Assembly: GCA_052387955.1 (NCBI GenBank)
Contig: JBQTIQ010000027.1
Location: forward strand, 1-42,645
Length of the DNA stretch: 42,645 bases
Source of the DNA: JBQTIQ01 sp052387955
GTDB taxonomy: Bacteria; Actinomycetota; Acidimicrobiia; Acidimicrobiales; JACDCH01
Direction of reading: 5' to 3'
The notes beneath the pieces are model-generated. The model searched no databases. It saw nothing but the letters and a program-made list of their open reading frames with translations, and was not told the DNA's origin. Shown piece after piece: positions 35,204 through 42,645 of this stretch. Each line of letters begins with the position of its first letter. Within the stretch, counting starts at the first letter, position 1. A program made the translations under genes and the position numbers.

Positions 35204-35917
35204 TCACCCCAGGGTCACCCGGTCACTGTTGTGGTGACCGCCCCGATCGGTCGGGCGGCGGGGCGTCGCCAGGACGACCTCTGAGGTGATGCCCCAGGCC
35301 GTCAGCTTCTGGCGGTGCGCCACGGTCCAGCCGGTGTCGGTAAGGGAGGGCACGAGGTCGATCGGGCGGCAGCCGCCCACGGCCTTGGGCCAACGGCGCC
35401 ACAGCGACAGCCACAGCCGCGACACCGAACGGGACAACCCCTGCTCGCCGAAGGAGAGGTTGACAAAGCCGGCGATCCCGGCCGGCGCCAGCACCCGGGC
35501 CGCTTCGGCCAGCATCGCTTCACGGCGGGGCCGGGACAAGAGGTCGAACACGTAGGTCGACACGAACCGGTCGGCGCTGTCGTCGGGCGCAGGGATCGTC
35601 GAGGGGTCGGGCGCCACCCGGGCCTCGGCTCGGGCCGCGTGGGGCCGCAGCCGGTCGGTGGCGATGGCGACCATTTTCGGGCTGATGTCGACACCGATGT
35701 AGCGGGTGGCGGCCGCCGCGTGGGCCCCGAGCATCTGGGCGGCCACCCGCCCGGTCCCGCAACCGAGCTCGACGATGCTGCGGGCGCGGCCCAGGTCGAG
35801 CACACCCAGAAGGGCGTCGACCGCGACCGCCTCGTAGAACCGCTGGCTGTCCTGCCATCGTCCCAGGCGGTCGTAGAACCGCCGGGCCTCGTCGGCGTCC
35901 AGCCCCTCGCCGGTCAC
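35204..35917 (-). CDS. Class I SAM-dependent methyltransferase
   Basis: 237 residues with the Rossmann SAM motif IVELGCGTGRVAAQMLG (motif I), the acidic residue in YIGVDISPKMVAIA, VSTYVFDLLSRP and VLAPAGIAGFVNLSFGEQG. A small segment near the N-terminus, ARRFYDRLGRWQDSQRFYE, is typical of uncharacterised methyltransferases of the UbiE/Methyltransf_25 type. Start GTG 35917 overlaps the nhaA stop by four bases (GTGA), so it is translated together with the antiporter. The substrate is unknown. Confidence 0.87.
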   Translation of the reverse strand: MTGEGLDADEARRFYDRLGRWQDSQRFYEAVAVDALLGVLDLGRARSIVELGCGTGRVAAQMLGAHAAAATRYIGVDISPKMVAIATDRLRPHAARAEARVAPDPSTIPAPDDSADRFVSTYVFDLLSRPRREAMLAEAARVLAPAGIAGFVNLSFGEQGLSRSVSRLWLSLWRRWPKAVGGCRPIDLVPSLTDTGWTVAHRQKLTAWGITSEVVLATPRRPTDRGGHHNSDRVTLG

Positions 35918-37323
35918 GGCCGGGCCGCCGCCCTCGACGCCGGCGGACCATCGTCGGGGCTGGGCACCGGGCGACCTTCGCCGGCGGCGCGGCGGCGGCG
36001 CAAGCCCGGACGGCTCTCGGTCCCGGGGCGTCGCCGATCCGGGCGACAGGACAACCGAAGGGCGACGATGCCGCCGGCGCCGGCGATCACCGAGGCGGTG
36101 AAGACACCGATCTTGGCCCCGTCCACGAGGTCGGCGGGCAGGGCCAGTTCGGTGATGAAGAGCGAGACGGTGAAGCCGATGCCACCGAGCAGGGCTACCG
36201 CGGCGACCTGAGACCAGGTCGCGCCCGGGGGCAGCCGGCCCAGGCCGGTGCGACAGGCCACCCACGTGGCGCCGAGGATGCCGGCCGGCTTGCCGACGAC
36301 GAGACCGATCACGACCGCGAGCCCGGTGGAGGACCCGAGCGCGTCGGTCAGCGCCGGGCCCGACACGACGATGCCGGCGTTGGCGAAGGCGAAGACCGGG
36401 ACGACCACGAGGCTGGTCCACGGGTGCAGCAGGCGCTCGAGGCGCTCGAGGCGCGATACGGGGGCAGGGGCCGCCGGCGCGCTCTCGAAGGCGGCGGTGG
36501 GCGTGGAGCGATCGGCCCGGCGCTTCGCCGCCTCGGGCATCGTCACGGTGCCGACGCGGGGGCGTGCCGGCGTCAGCAGGCCGATGGTCACACCGGCCAG
36601 GGTGGCATGGAGACCGGCCTCGTGGGTCGCCAGCCACAGCCCGAGCCCGCACACGCAGTGGATCGATGCGCTGCGCACGTTGGCACGGTGCAGCAGCACG
36701 ACCAAGACCGCGATGAGGGCGGCGGCCAGCATCCAGCCGGCCTCCACCCCCCGGCTGTACACCAGGGCAATCACGACGATGGCGCCGACGTCGTCCACGA
36801 TGGCCAGGGCCAGGAGGAACAGCTTCAGCGACGCCGGCACCCGGCTGCCGGCGAGCGCCAACGCACCCAGTGCGAAGGCGATGTCGGTGGCCATGGGAAT
36901 GGCCCATCCCCCGGACGCCTCTGTGCCGCCAGCCACGGCGAGGTAGACCAACGCCGGCACGGCCATGCCGCCGATGGCGGCCGCGACCGGCAATGCTGCG
37001 CTGCGCCGGTCACGCAGCTCCCCCTCGACCAGCTCCCGTTTGATCTCCAGCGCGACGACGAGGAAGAACAGCGCCATCAGGCCGTCGTTCACCCAGTGAC
37101 GGAGGTCGAGCGTCAGCTCCCACTGGCCGACGGCGATACCCAGCTCGGTGGCCCACAGCGTCGTGTAGCCGCCCGGCCACGGCGAGTTGGCCCAGGCGAC
37201 CGCCGCCACCACGGCGACGATGACTACCGCTCCGCTGGCGGTCTCGGTGCGGAGGTAGGCCCACAGCGCCCGGGCACGGCTCGCCGCCGGCGGGGTGGGG
37301 AGCGGGCGGCGTCGGGGCGGCAT
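35914..37323 (-). CDS. nhaA: Na+/H+ antiporter NhaA
   Basis: Exchanges sodium for protons across the cytoplasmic membrane. The twelve-helix family is recognisable: HWVNDGLMALFFLVVALEIK, the essential Asp in PMATDIAFALG, the Asp-Asp pair in LAIVDDVGAIVVIAL, GLHATLAGVTIGLL, VVPVFAFANAGI and GGIGFTVSLFITELA. A long C-terminal cytoplasmic tail of about 50 residues, rich in Arg and Pro, is unusual for the enterobacterial form. The start ATG 37323 excludes a short upstream open stretch. It is downstream of kdpE on the same strand, separated by a family C repeat. Confidence 0.94.
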   Translation of the reverse strand: MPPRRRPLPTPPAASRARALWAYLRTETASGAVVIVAVVAAVAWANSPWPGGYTTLWATELGIAVGQWELTLDLRHWVNDGLMALFFLVVALEIKRELVEGELRDRRSAALPVAAAIGGMAVPALVYLAVAGGTEASGGWAIPMATDIAFALGALALAGSRVPASLKLFLLALAIVDDVGAIVVIALVYSRGVEAGWMLAAALIAVLVVLLHRANVRSASIHCVCGLGLWLATHEAGLHATLAGVTIGLLTPARPRVGTVTMPEAAKRRADRSTPTAAFESAPAAPAPVSRLERLERLLHPWTSLVVVPVFAFANAGIVVSGPALTDALGSSTGLAVVIGLVVGKPAGILGATWVACRTGLGRLPPGATWSQVAAVALLGGIGFTVSLFITELALPADLVDGAKIGVFTASVIAGAGGIVALRLSCRPDRRRPGTESRPGLRRRRAAGEGRPVPSPDDGPPASRAAARP

Positions 37324-37442
37324 GGTTCGAGACGCCGACCAGGCTTCCCGGCACACCCCACACTCGCTTCGCTCCCGAAGCTAGTGGAACCGGGCGAACC
37401 GGCGTCCACCGGTCCGCACGGTCCGACCCGATAGAGGCCGTC

Positions 37443-37569
37443 CTAGATCTGCTCGGTCCCGAGAAGGCTTGACATTGTGACAAGTTGCGGGACCGAGCAG
37501 ATGCCGACCGACCGACCGCCAGGGAGCCGGGCGGCGATGGGGGCCGGGGGGGCGCAGCCCCCCAGCTAG
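37443..37569. repeat. Repeat family C, copy 3 (inverted)
   Basis: A 127-base element with CTAG at both ends (37443-37446 and 37566-37569), inverted relative to copies 1 and 2. The 15-bp arms are at 37447-37461 and 37488-37502 around the inner stem (CTTGTCACAATGTCAAG on the other strand). Here it is the opposite end, next to the GC hairpin, whose CTAG supplies a gene stop (TAG of kdpE). Confidence 0.9.
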
Positions 37570-38270
37570 CGAGAGGCGCTTCCCGGCGAGGACGATGCGA
37601 GGACGAAGCGATAGCCGATCCCGGGTTCGGTGAGGAAGTAGCGGGGTGACCCAGGGCGTTCGAGCTTGCGGCGCACGTGGGCCATGTGGACCCGCAGGTA
37701 GTTGGTCTTCTCGGTGTAGGTGGGGCCCCAGACGGCCTCGAGCAGTTGCGGCGAGGTGACGAGCTTCCCCCTGTTGCGCACCAGGTACTCGACGAGATGC
37801 CACTCGATGGGCGTCAACCGGATCGGCTGGCCGTCACCGGCCAGGACCTGACGCGCCGCCAGGTCGACCCTGAAGTCTGCGGTCTCGACGGTAGGGAGCT
37901 CCTCGGCGGGCGCCCATCGTCGCACGGCGGCGCGCAGGCGGGCGAGGAGCTCGTCCATCCCGAAGGGCTTGGCGACGTAGTCGTCGGCGCCGGCGTCGAG
38001 CGCCGCCACCTTGTCGCGCTCCGCTCCACGCGCCGACAGGATGATGATCGGCACCCGGCTCCAGCCCCGTAGGCCCCAGACGACGTCGATGCCGTCGATC
38101 CCGGGCAGCCCGAGGTCGAGCACGACGACGTCGGGGTGTTCCCGTGCCGCGAGCTCGAGGGCCTGCTCGCCGGTGGCAGCAAGGTCGACCTTGTAGCCGC
38201 GTGCGTTCAGGTTGACCGACAGGGTGCGCCGCATCGGCGCTGCGTCGTCGACGACCAGCACCCTGGTCAC
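37566..38270 (-). CDS. kdpE: Response regulator KdpE
   Basis: OmpR/PhoB-type regulator of the potassium transport operon. The receiver domain shows VLVVDDAAPMRRTL, phospho-acceptor Asp in VVVLDLGLPGIDG (about residue 52), Ser in IIILSARG and Lys in YVAKPFGMDEL. The winged-helix domain follows (DFRVDLAARQVLAG, LTPIEWHLVEYLVRNRGKLV, LRVHMAHVRRKLE, FLTEPGIGYRFV). Start is GTG 38270, generated at the edge of a repeat unit; without the repeat the gene would begin with ATG overlapping the kdpD stop. The stop TAG lies in the CTAG of repeat C3. Confidence 0.93.
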   Translation of the reverse strand: MTRVLVVDDAAPMRRTLSVNLNARGYKVDLAATGEQALELAAREHPDVVVLDLGLPGIDGIDVVWGLRGWSRVPIIILSARGAERDKVAALDAGADDYVAKPFGMDELLARLRAAVRRWAPAEELPTVETADFRVDLAARQVLAGDGQPIRLTPIEWHLVEYLVRNRGKLVTSPQLLEAVWGPTYTEKTNYLRVHMAHVRRKLERPGSPRYFLTEPGIGYRFVLASSSPGSASR

Positions 38271-38380
38271 TGGTGCACCATCGCTTGCGCTCCCCCCGGG
38301 TGACCGGTCGACGGCGCGAGCGCCAGCGAGCCCGGCGACGATGGGGACCGGGGGCGCAGCCCCCGAGCATGAACGGTCAT
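38265..38380 (-). repeat. Repeat family B, single unit at the kdpD-kdpE junction
   Basis: A 110-base unit between GGTCAC (38265-38270) and GGTCAT (38375-38380), that is TGACC on each side on the gene strand. The content is the same as at coaX-lysS, including the CGGGGGC-GCA-GCCCCCG hairpin. It holds the kdpD stop at one end and the kdpE GTG start at the other. Confidence 0.9.
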
Positions 38381-40917
38381 GTCGGCCCGGTCCGGAGGCT
38401 TACCACCATGGTCACGCCTCCGCCGGGGGTGTCCTCGATGACCAGTTCACCGCCCATCGCGCCGATGAAGCCGCGGGCGATGGCGAGGCCGAGGCCGACG
38501 CCGGTGCCGTGGTCCACCAGTCTCTGGAAGGGTTGGAAGACCGCGTCCCGGTCGCCCATGGGGATGCCCGGGCCTTGGTCGACGACGCGGATGTCGACAC
38601 GACCGGCGATGGCGCCGGCCTCGACTTTCACCGGGGAGCCCTCGGGCGACGCGGTCAGGGCGTTGTCGATCACGTTGGTCAGCGCCCGCTCGAGGAGAAC
38701 GCTGTCGGCCAGCACCAGGGGAAGGGTCTCGGGCACGTCGACCTCCACGGCCTGGCCCCGGGGACCGAGGCCGGCGACGGCTGCCGGGACGACCTCTTCG
38801 AGGCCGAGCGGGCCCAGCTGCACGTCGAGGGCGCCGGCCTGGAGGCGGCTCATGTCCAACAGGTTGGCCACCAACGTGTCGAGGCGGTCGGTCTCGTCCT
38901 CGATGGTGGCGTGGAACTCCTCGAGCTGGTCGACCGGCCAATCGAGGTCGGGCTGGCGGATGCTGCTGATCGACGCCTTGATCGACGCTATGGGGGTACG
39001 CAGGTCGTGCGACACCGCCTGCAGCAGCGCGGCGCGTAGGTCGTTGGCTTCGGACAGGCCGCGGGCCCGGTTCGCCTCTGCCGCGAGCCGCTTGGCTTCG
39101 ATCGCGGTCGAGAGCTGCGCCGCGAGGGCGTTGAGGACCCGGTAGTCGTTGGCGGCCAGGGGCCGGCCCGACAGCACCAGGACGTAGTCGTCCTCGAGCT
39201 CTTTGACCACGTCGGCGCCCTCGGGCGGGACGAAGTCAGCGGTACCGGCGCTGGCCTCCACGTGCCACTCGCCGCTGTCGCCGTGCAACAGGCTGGCCGA
39301 AGCCATGCCGAAGGCGTCCCGCAGTCGAGCCAGAATGGTGGGCAACGACTCTTCTTCGGCCCGAGAGCCGGCCAGGGCGGCCAGGGCTTCGGCTTCGGCC
39401 CGCGATCGGGTGGCATCGAGACGGCTGCGTGCCACCCGGTCGACCATCACGCTGACCAGGCCGGCCGCGCCGAGGTAGACGACGAGGGCCAGAAGGTTCT
39501 CGCTGTCACCGATCGAGAAGCGGTAGATCGGGGGGGTGAAGTACCAGTTGGCGAGCAGGAAGCCGCTCACTGACGCGGCGATCGCCGGGACCACACCGCC
39601 TACGGCGGCGACCGCCATCGCCACCAGGAGGTAGAGCAGCAGGACGCTTGACAGTCCGACGGTGTTCCGCAGGTTGGCCAGCACCACCGTCAGCAGCGGG
39701 AGCCCGGCCGCGGTCAGGGACCAGGCAACGACCTGACGCCGGGGCGGGAGCGGGCTCAACCCTCGCCCCGGGACCGGTAATCGAGCCCGGCCGTCCTCGT
39801 TCTCGTCGCCGGCGGCGGCCGAGATCACGTGCACGTCGATGGGCCCGGACAGACGGATGACCCGGTTGATGACCGAGCCCTGGCTCAGTTCCTGCCAGCG
39901 GGAACGACGGCTGGCGCCGAGCACGACCTGGGTGCCGTTCTCGGCCCGGGCGAACTCGAAGAGGGCGACGGCAACATCGCTCCCGGACACTTCCCGGTAC
40001 TTGCCGCCGAGCTCCTCGAGCAGGTGGCGGTGGGCGACGACGAGGTCCGAGGGCAGGCTCGACAGACCGGAGTCGGCCAGGATATGCACGCCGAGCAGCT
40101 CTCCGTGGGCACGCTCGGCGATGCGGGCGGCCCTTCGGATCAGGTGCTCGCTGTGGGGGGCGCCGGTGATGGCGACGATCACCCGTTCCCGGGTCTCCCA
40201 CGGTTCGTCGATGCCGTGGCGCCGCCGATAGTCCTCCAGGGCTTCGTCGACCTGGCCGGCCACCCACAGCAGGGCGAGCTCGCGCAGCGCGCCGAGGTTG
40301 CCGGCCCGGAAGTAGTTGCCGAGGGCGGCGTCGACCTGCTCGGCGGCGTAGATGTTGCCATGGGCCATGCGCCGGCGCAGCGCTTCGGGGGTCTGGTCGA
40401 CCAGCTCGACCTGCTCGGCGCCGCGAACGATGTGGTCGGGGATCGTCTCGCGTTGGGTTATCCCAGTGATGCGCTCGACGACATCGTTGAGCGACTCGAG
40501 GTGCTGGATATTGACGGTCGAGATGACGTGGATGCCGGCGTCGAGGAGTTCCTCGACGTCCTCCCAGCGTTTGGCGTTGCGGGTGCCGGGCACGTTGGAG
40601 TGGGCCAACTCGTCGACAAGGACGACTTCGGGACGGCGGGCGAGGACAGCGTCGATGTCCATCTCCTCGTAGCCGGCGCCGCGGTACCGGAGCCGGGCCC
40701 GGGGGACCACCTCGAGGTCGCGGACCTGCTCCGCGGTATGGGCCCGGCCATGGGTCTCGACGGAGCCGACGACGACGTCGGCGCCCCGCTCCTTACGGCG
40801 CCATCCCTCGTTCAACATGGCGAATGTCTTGCCGACGCCCGGGGCGGCACCCAGGTAGACGCGTAGCGAGCCCCGCTTGGCGGGGCGGGACCCGCTGGGG
40901 ACGGCCGTTGCGCTCAT
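38377..40917 (-). CDS. kdpD: Sensor histidine kinase KdpD
   Basis: Senses potassium limitation and turgor and controls KdpE. 846 residues: an N-terminal KdpD domain with Walker A-like YLGAAPGVGKTFAML (about 22-36) and VLVDELAHSNVPGTRNAKRW, a universal-stress-like domain (about 230-365), four membrane helices (about 385-480, including VVPAIAASVSGFLLANWYFT), a GAF-like region, the phospho-His motif VSHDLRTPIAS (about 635), then N, G1 and G2 boxes (VIDNALTASPEG, DQGPGIP, GVGLGLAIARGF). All parts look intact. Start ATG 40917 overlaps by four bases the end of a short KdpA-like remnant. The transporter genes upstream are broken, so it may be an orphan sensor. Confidence 0.94.
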   Translation of the reverse strand: MSATAVPSGSRPAKRGSLRVYLGAAPGVGKTFAMLNEGWRRKERGADVVVGSVETHGRAHTAEQVRDLEVVPRARLRYRGAGYEEMDIDAVLARRPEVVLVDELAHSNVPGTRNAKRWEDVEELLDAGIHVISTVNIQHLESLNDVVERITGITQRETIPDHIVRGAEQVELVDQTPEALRRRMAHGNIYAAEQVDAALGNYFRAGNLGALRELALLWVAGQVDEALEDYRRRHGIDEPWETRERVIVAITGAPHSEHLIRRAARIAERAHGELLGVHILADSGLSSLPSDLVVAHRHLLEELGGKYREVSGSDVAVALFEFARAENGTQVVLGASRRSRWQELSQGSVINRVIRLSGPIDVHVISAAAGDENEDGRARLPVPGRGLSPLPPRRQVVAWSLTAAGLPLLTVVLANLRNTVGLSSVLLLYLLVAMAVAAVGGVVPAIAASVSGFLLANWYFTPPIYRFSIGDSENLLALVVYLGAAGLVSVMVDRVARSRLDATRSRAEAEALAALAGSRAEEESLPTILARLRDAFGMASASLLHGDSGEWHVEASAGTADFVPPEGADVVKELEDDYVLVLSGRPLAANDYRVLNALAAQLSTAIEAKRLAAEANRARGLSEANDLRAALLQAVSHDLRTPIASIKASISSIRQPDLDWPVDQLEEFHATIEDETDRLDTLVANLLDMSRLQAGALDVQLGPLGLEEVVPAAVAGLGPRGQAVEVDVPETLPLVLADSVLLERALTNVIDNALTASPEGSPVKVEAGAIAGRVDIRVVDQGPGIPMGDRDAVFQPFQRLVDHGTGVGLGLAIARGFIGAMGGELVIEDTPGGGVTMVVSLRTGPT

Positions 40918-41072
40918 GACGAGGGCTGGTCGAGGACGGCACCGAGGATCAGCGCGGGGAGGAAGGTGACGCCTCCGACCGCCACCATCACGACGAGCAA
41001 CATGGCCCCGAACGTACGCCCGCTGGTGCGGGCACCGGTCGTCGAGGTCGGAGGCAGGGACAACCGATAGCC
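40914..41072 (-). pseudogene. kdpA: Remnant of the KdpA C-terminus
   Basis: Directly after the kdpC stop, and in the same frame, 52 codons read through to a TGA that overlaps the kdpD ATG. The sequence FGAMLLVVMVAVGGVTFLPA followed by LILGAVLDQ aligns without gaps with the last membrane helix of KdpA (VGALTFFPALALGPIVEH pattern). It lacks the rest of KdpA. An internal ATG at 41003 could give a 29-residue peptide coupled to kdpD. Whether a full kdpA exists beyond the window edge cannot be seen. Confidence 0.6.
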
Positions 41073-41726
41073 CTAACGCTCTCGTTCGTCGAGGGCGAGG
41101 TTGAGCTCGAGGACGTTGACGCCCTTCTCGCCGAGGAAGCCGAGGCTGCGCCCGACGGTGTGGTCGTCGACAAGTCCGAGGACCTCGTCGAGGCCGAGGC
41201 CGCGGGCCTCCCCGACCCGGCGGGCCTGGAGGCGGGCGTTGGCGACCGAGATGTGGGGGTCGAGGCCGGAGCCGGACCCGGTGACGGCGTCGACCGGTAC
41301 CCGAGCGTCCTCGGACAGGCCGTTCGTGTCCCGGTAGGCGTCGACCCACTCCTGGACCGAGGCCAGGAGGTCCTCGTTGGTGGGGCCGAGGTTCGACGCC
41401 CCCGACGCCACCAGCGAAAGGTCGCTCACGTCGGCCGGTCCGGTTTCACCGGTGGGCTCGCCGGCGTCGTCGGTGACCTCGACCAGCGAGCCCGATGCCG
41501 CCGCCCCGGCGTGCGACGGACGGGGGTGGAAGTACTCCTCGCCGTCGAATGCCTACCCCAGGAGCCGGGATCCGACGATGCGGCCGTCGCGCTCGATGAG
41601 CGAGCCGTTGGCCTTGTCGTTGAAGGCGGCCTGGGCCACACCGGTGACGACGAGGGGGAACACGATGCCGCAGACGACCGTGAGCGCGAGCAGTGCCCGT
41701 AGGCCGGCGAGGAGTTGGGCGCGCAT
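41073..41726 (-). pseudogene. kdpC: KdpC, potassium-ATPase subunit C, interrupted by an amber codon
   Basis: A single frame encodes a complete KdpC except for one TAG at 41555-41553. N-terminal helix ALLALTVVCGIVFPLVVTGV, then FNDKANGSLIERDGRIVGSR, LLG, the stop, then AFDGEEYFHPRPSHAGAAAS, SNLGPTNEDLL, DAVTGSGSGLDPHISVANAR and the end VNVLELNLALDERER. The stop occupies the position of the conserved Gln of the LIGQxF motif, one base change from CAG. The ATG 41726 overlaps the end of kdpB by one base. As read, the protein stops after about 57 residues; the C-terminal half has its own GTG starts but no membrane anchor. Sequencing error is a real alternative. Confidence 0.85.
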
Positions 41727-42520
41727 CAGGACACTCCGAGGGTGGTGATGACGATGTCGATGGCCTTGATGCCGATGAAGGGGGCGATGATCCCGCCGAG
41801 GCCGTAGATCAACAGGTTGCGCCTCAGCACCGCGGCGGCCCCCAGTGCCCGGAAGTGCACGCCCCGTAGGGCCAGCGGGATGAGAGCGACGATGATGAGG
41901 GCGTTGAAGATGACCGCCGAGAGGATGGCCGAGCGGGGCGACTCGAGGCCCATGACGTTGATGCGGTCGAGCTGGGGATAGACCCCGATGAACATCGCCG
42001 GGATGATGGCGAAGTACTTGGCCAGGTCGTTGGCGATCGAGAAGGTGGTCAGCGAGCCGCGGGTGATGAGCAGCTGCTTGCCGATCTCGACGACCTCGAT
42101 CAGCTTGGTCGGGTTGGAGTCGAGGTCGACCATGTTCCCGGCTTCCTTGGCCGCTTGGGTGCCGGTGTTCATGGCCAGGCCGACGTCGGCCTGGGCCAGG
42201 GCGGGGGCGTCGTTGGTGCCGTCGCCGGTCATGGCGACCAGCCGGCCCCCTTCCTGCTCCCGGCGGATCAGGTCCATCTTGTCCTCGGGGGTGGCTTCGG
42301 CGAGGAAGTCGTCGACGCCGGCTTCGGCGGCGATGGCCTCGGCGGTGAGGGGGTTGTCGCCGGTGATCATCACGGTGCGGATGCCCATGGCCCGGAGCTG
42401 GTCGAAGCGTTCCCGCATTCCCTCCTTGACGATGTCCTTGAGGTGGACCACGCCGAGGACCTCGGTTTGGCCGTTCGTCCCTTCGGACACCACCAGAGGG
42501 GTGCCGCCGCTAGTGGCCAC
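41726..42520 (-). pseudogene. kdpB: KdpB, potassium-translocating P-type ATPase, C-terminal part only
   Basis: About 263 residues match the second half of KdpB: SGGTPLVVSEG, VLGVVHLKDIVKEGMRERFD, the P-domain MITGDNPLTAEAIAAEAGVD, DFLAEATPEDK, TGDGTNDAPALAQADVGLAM, then the terminal membrane helices (FSIANDLAKYFAIIPAMF, SAVIFNALIIVALIPLAL, NLLIYGLGGIIAPFIGIK). The phosphorylation site DKTGT and everything before it are missing from this frame. Upstream of about 42520 the frame continues into unrelated sequence resembling a transposase. Full-length KdpB is about 680-700 residues, so this piece cannot be an active pump. Confidence 0.85.
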
Positions 42521-42645
42521 GCACTCGGTGTTCTTCGCGGCCACCGGCCGGCGCGGCCGCTCGGGTGATTCCCCGGCCTGATGTTCGAGCACCACCCGCT
42601 TCACGGTCTTGTGTGTCGTCCCGCAGAGCGCAGCCGCTCCACGGA
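42518..42645 (-). mobile_element. Probable IS21-type transposase N-terminal segment fused in frame to kdpB
   Basis: In frame with, and upstream of, the kdpB fragment the minus strand encodes RGAAALCGTTHKTVKRVVLE, then HQAGESPERPRRPVAAKNTE. The first part is a helix-turn-helix of the kind found at the start of IstA-like transposases (CGTTHKTVKRV), and the second resembles their Arg/Pro linker. The element would continue beyond the window. The assignment is from memory of the family pattern over only about 42 residues. Confidence 0.55.

Overview
This is a high-GC window of actinobacterial type. The gene order resembles the mycobacterial clpC - lysS - coaX - panD/panC - DUF2520 - folK/folB/folP/folE - ftsH - hpt - tilS - zinc-metalloprotease neighbourhood. 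The gene content (SigR/RsrA, NadB/NadC inserted in the cluster, a polyprenyl synthase where mycobacteria carry lsr2) suggests a lineage such as Acidimicrobiia. That taxonomic guess is inference.

Layout. 1-1382 holds the N-terminal part of ClpC (minus). 1687-2688 is a trans-polyprenyl diphosphate synthase (plus), convergent and overlapping with lysS. 2577-19887 is a long run of minus-strand housekeeping genes for cofactor synthesis and proteostasis: hpt, tilS, ftsH, folE, folP, an inactive-looking phosphatase-like gene, folB, folK, DUF2520, panC, panD, nadB, a DUF2510/LURP-one gene, nadC, coaX, lysS. Many junctions are 1-8 bp start/stop overlaps. 19956-20791 is a SigR/RsrA-type sigma/anti-sigma pair. 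20938-28237 is a compact type VII secretion-like island: a Hanks kinase, two small WXG-like proteins, a Ubl-FHA-TM-triple-FtsK ATPase and a divergent DUF1023 hydrolase that lacks its nucleophile serine. 28380-33768 holds a redoxin, an atypical pyruvate kinase, a membrane-anchored molybdopterin oxidoreductase, a small CxxC protein and a surface-anchored exported protein. 33975-34962 is a visibly lower-GC patch with a frameshifted methyltransferase. 35204-37323 is nhaA coupled to a methyltransferase. 37566-42645 is a decayed kdp locus: intact kdpD and kdpE, a KdpA C-terminal remnant, kdpC with an in-frame amber codon, and a kdpB C-terminal half fused to what looks like an IS21-type transposase N-terminus.

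The most interesting feature is a set of related short (about 95-127 bp) GC-rich hairpin repeats. They sit exactly on stop codons or stop/start junctions. In coaX/lysS and kdpD/kdpE a 107-110 bp unit lies between two copies of TGACC, so the upstream gene keeps its TGA and the downstream gene gains a GTG start. Virtual excision restores an ATGA overlap in both operons. A 95-bp tandem repeat does the equivalent at DUF2520/panC. A third type (three copies) lies between CTAG sequences that supply the TAG stops of pyk, the CxxC gene and kdpE. It carries a 15-bp inverted repeat and an inner stem with a compensatory base change. A degenerate copy is translated in frame inside folP. Together these look like a family of small mobile elements that exploit translation-signal junctions to insert without breaking operons.

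No tRNA, rRNA or CRISPR array was seen.
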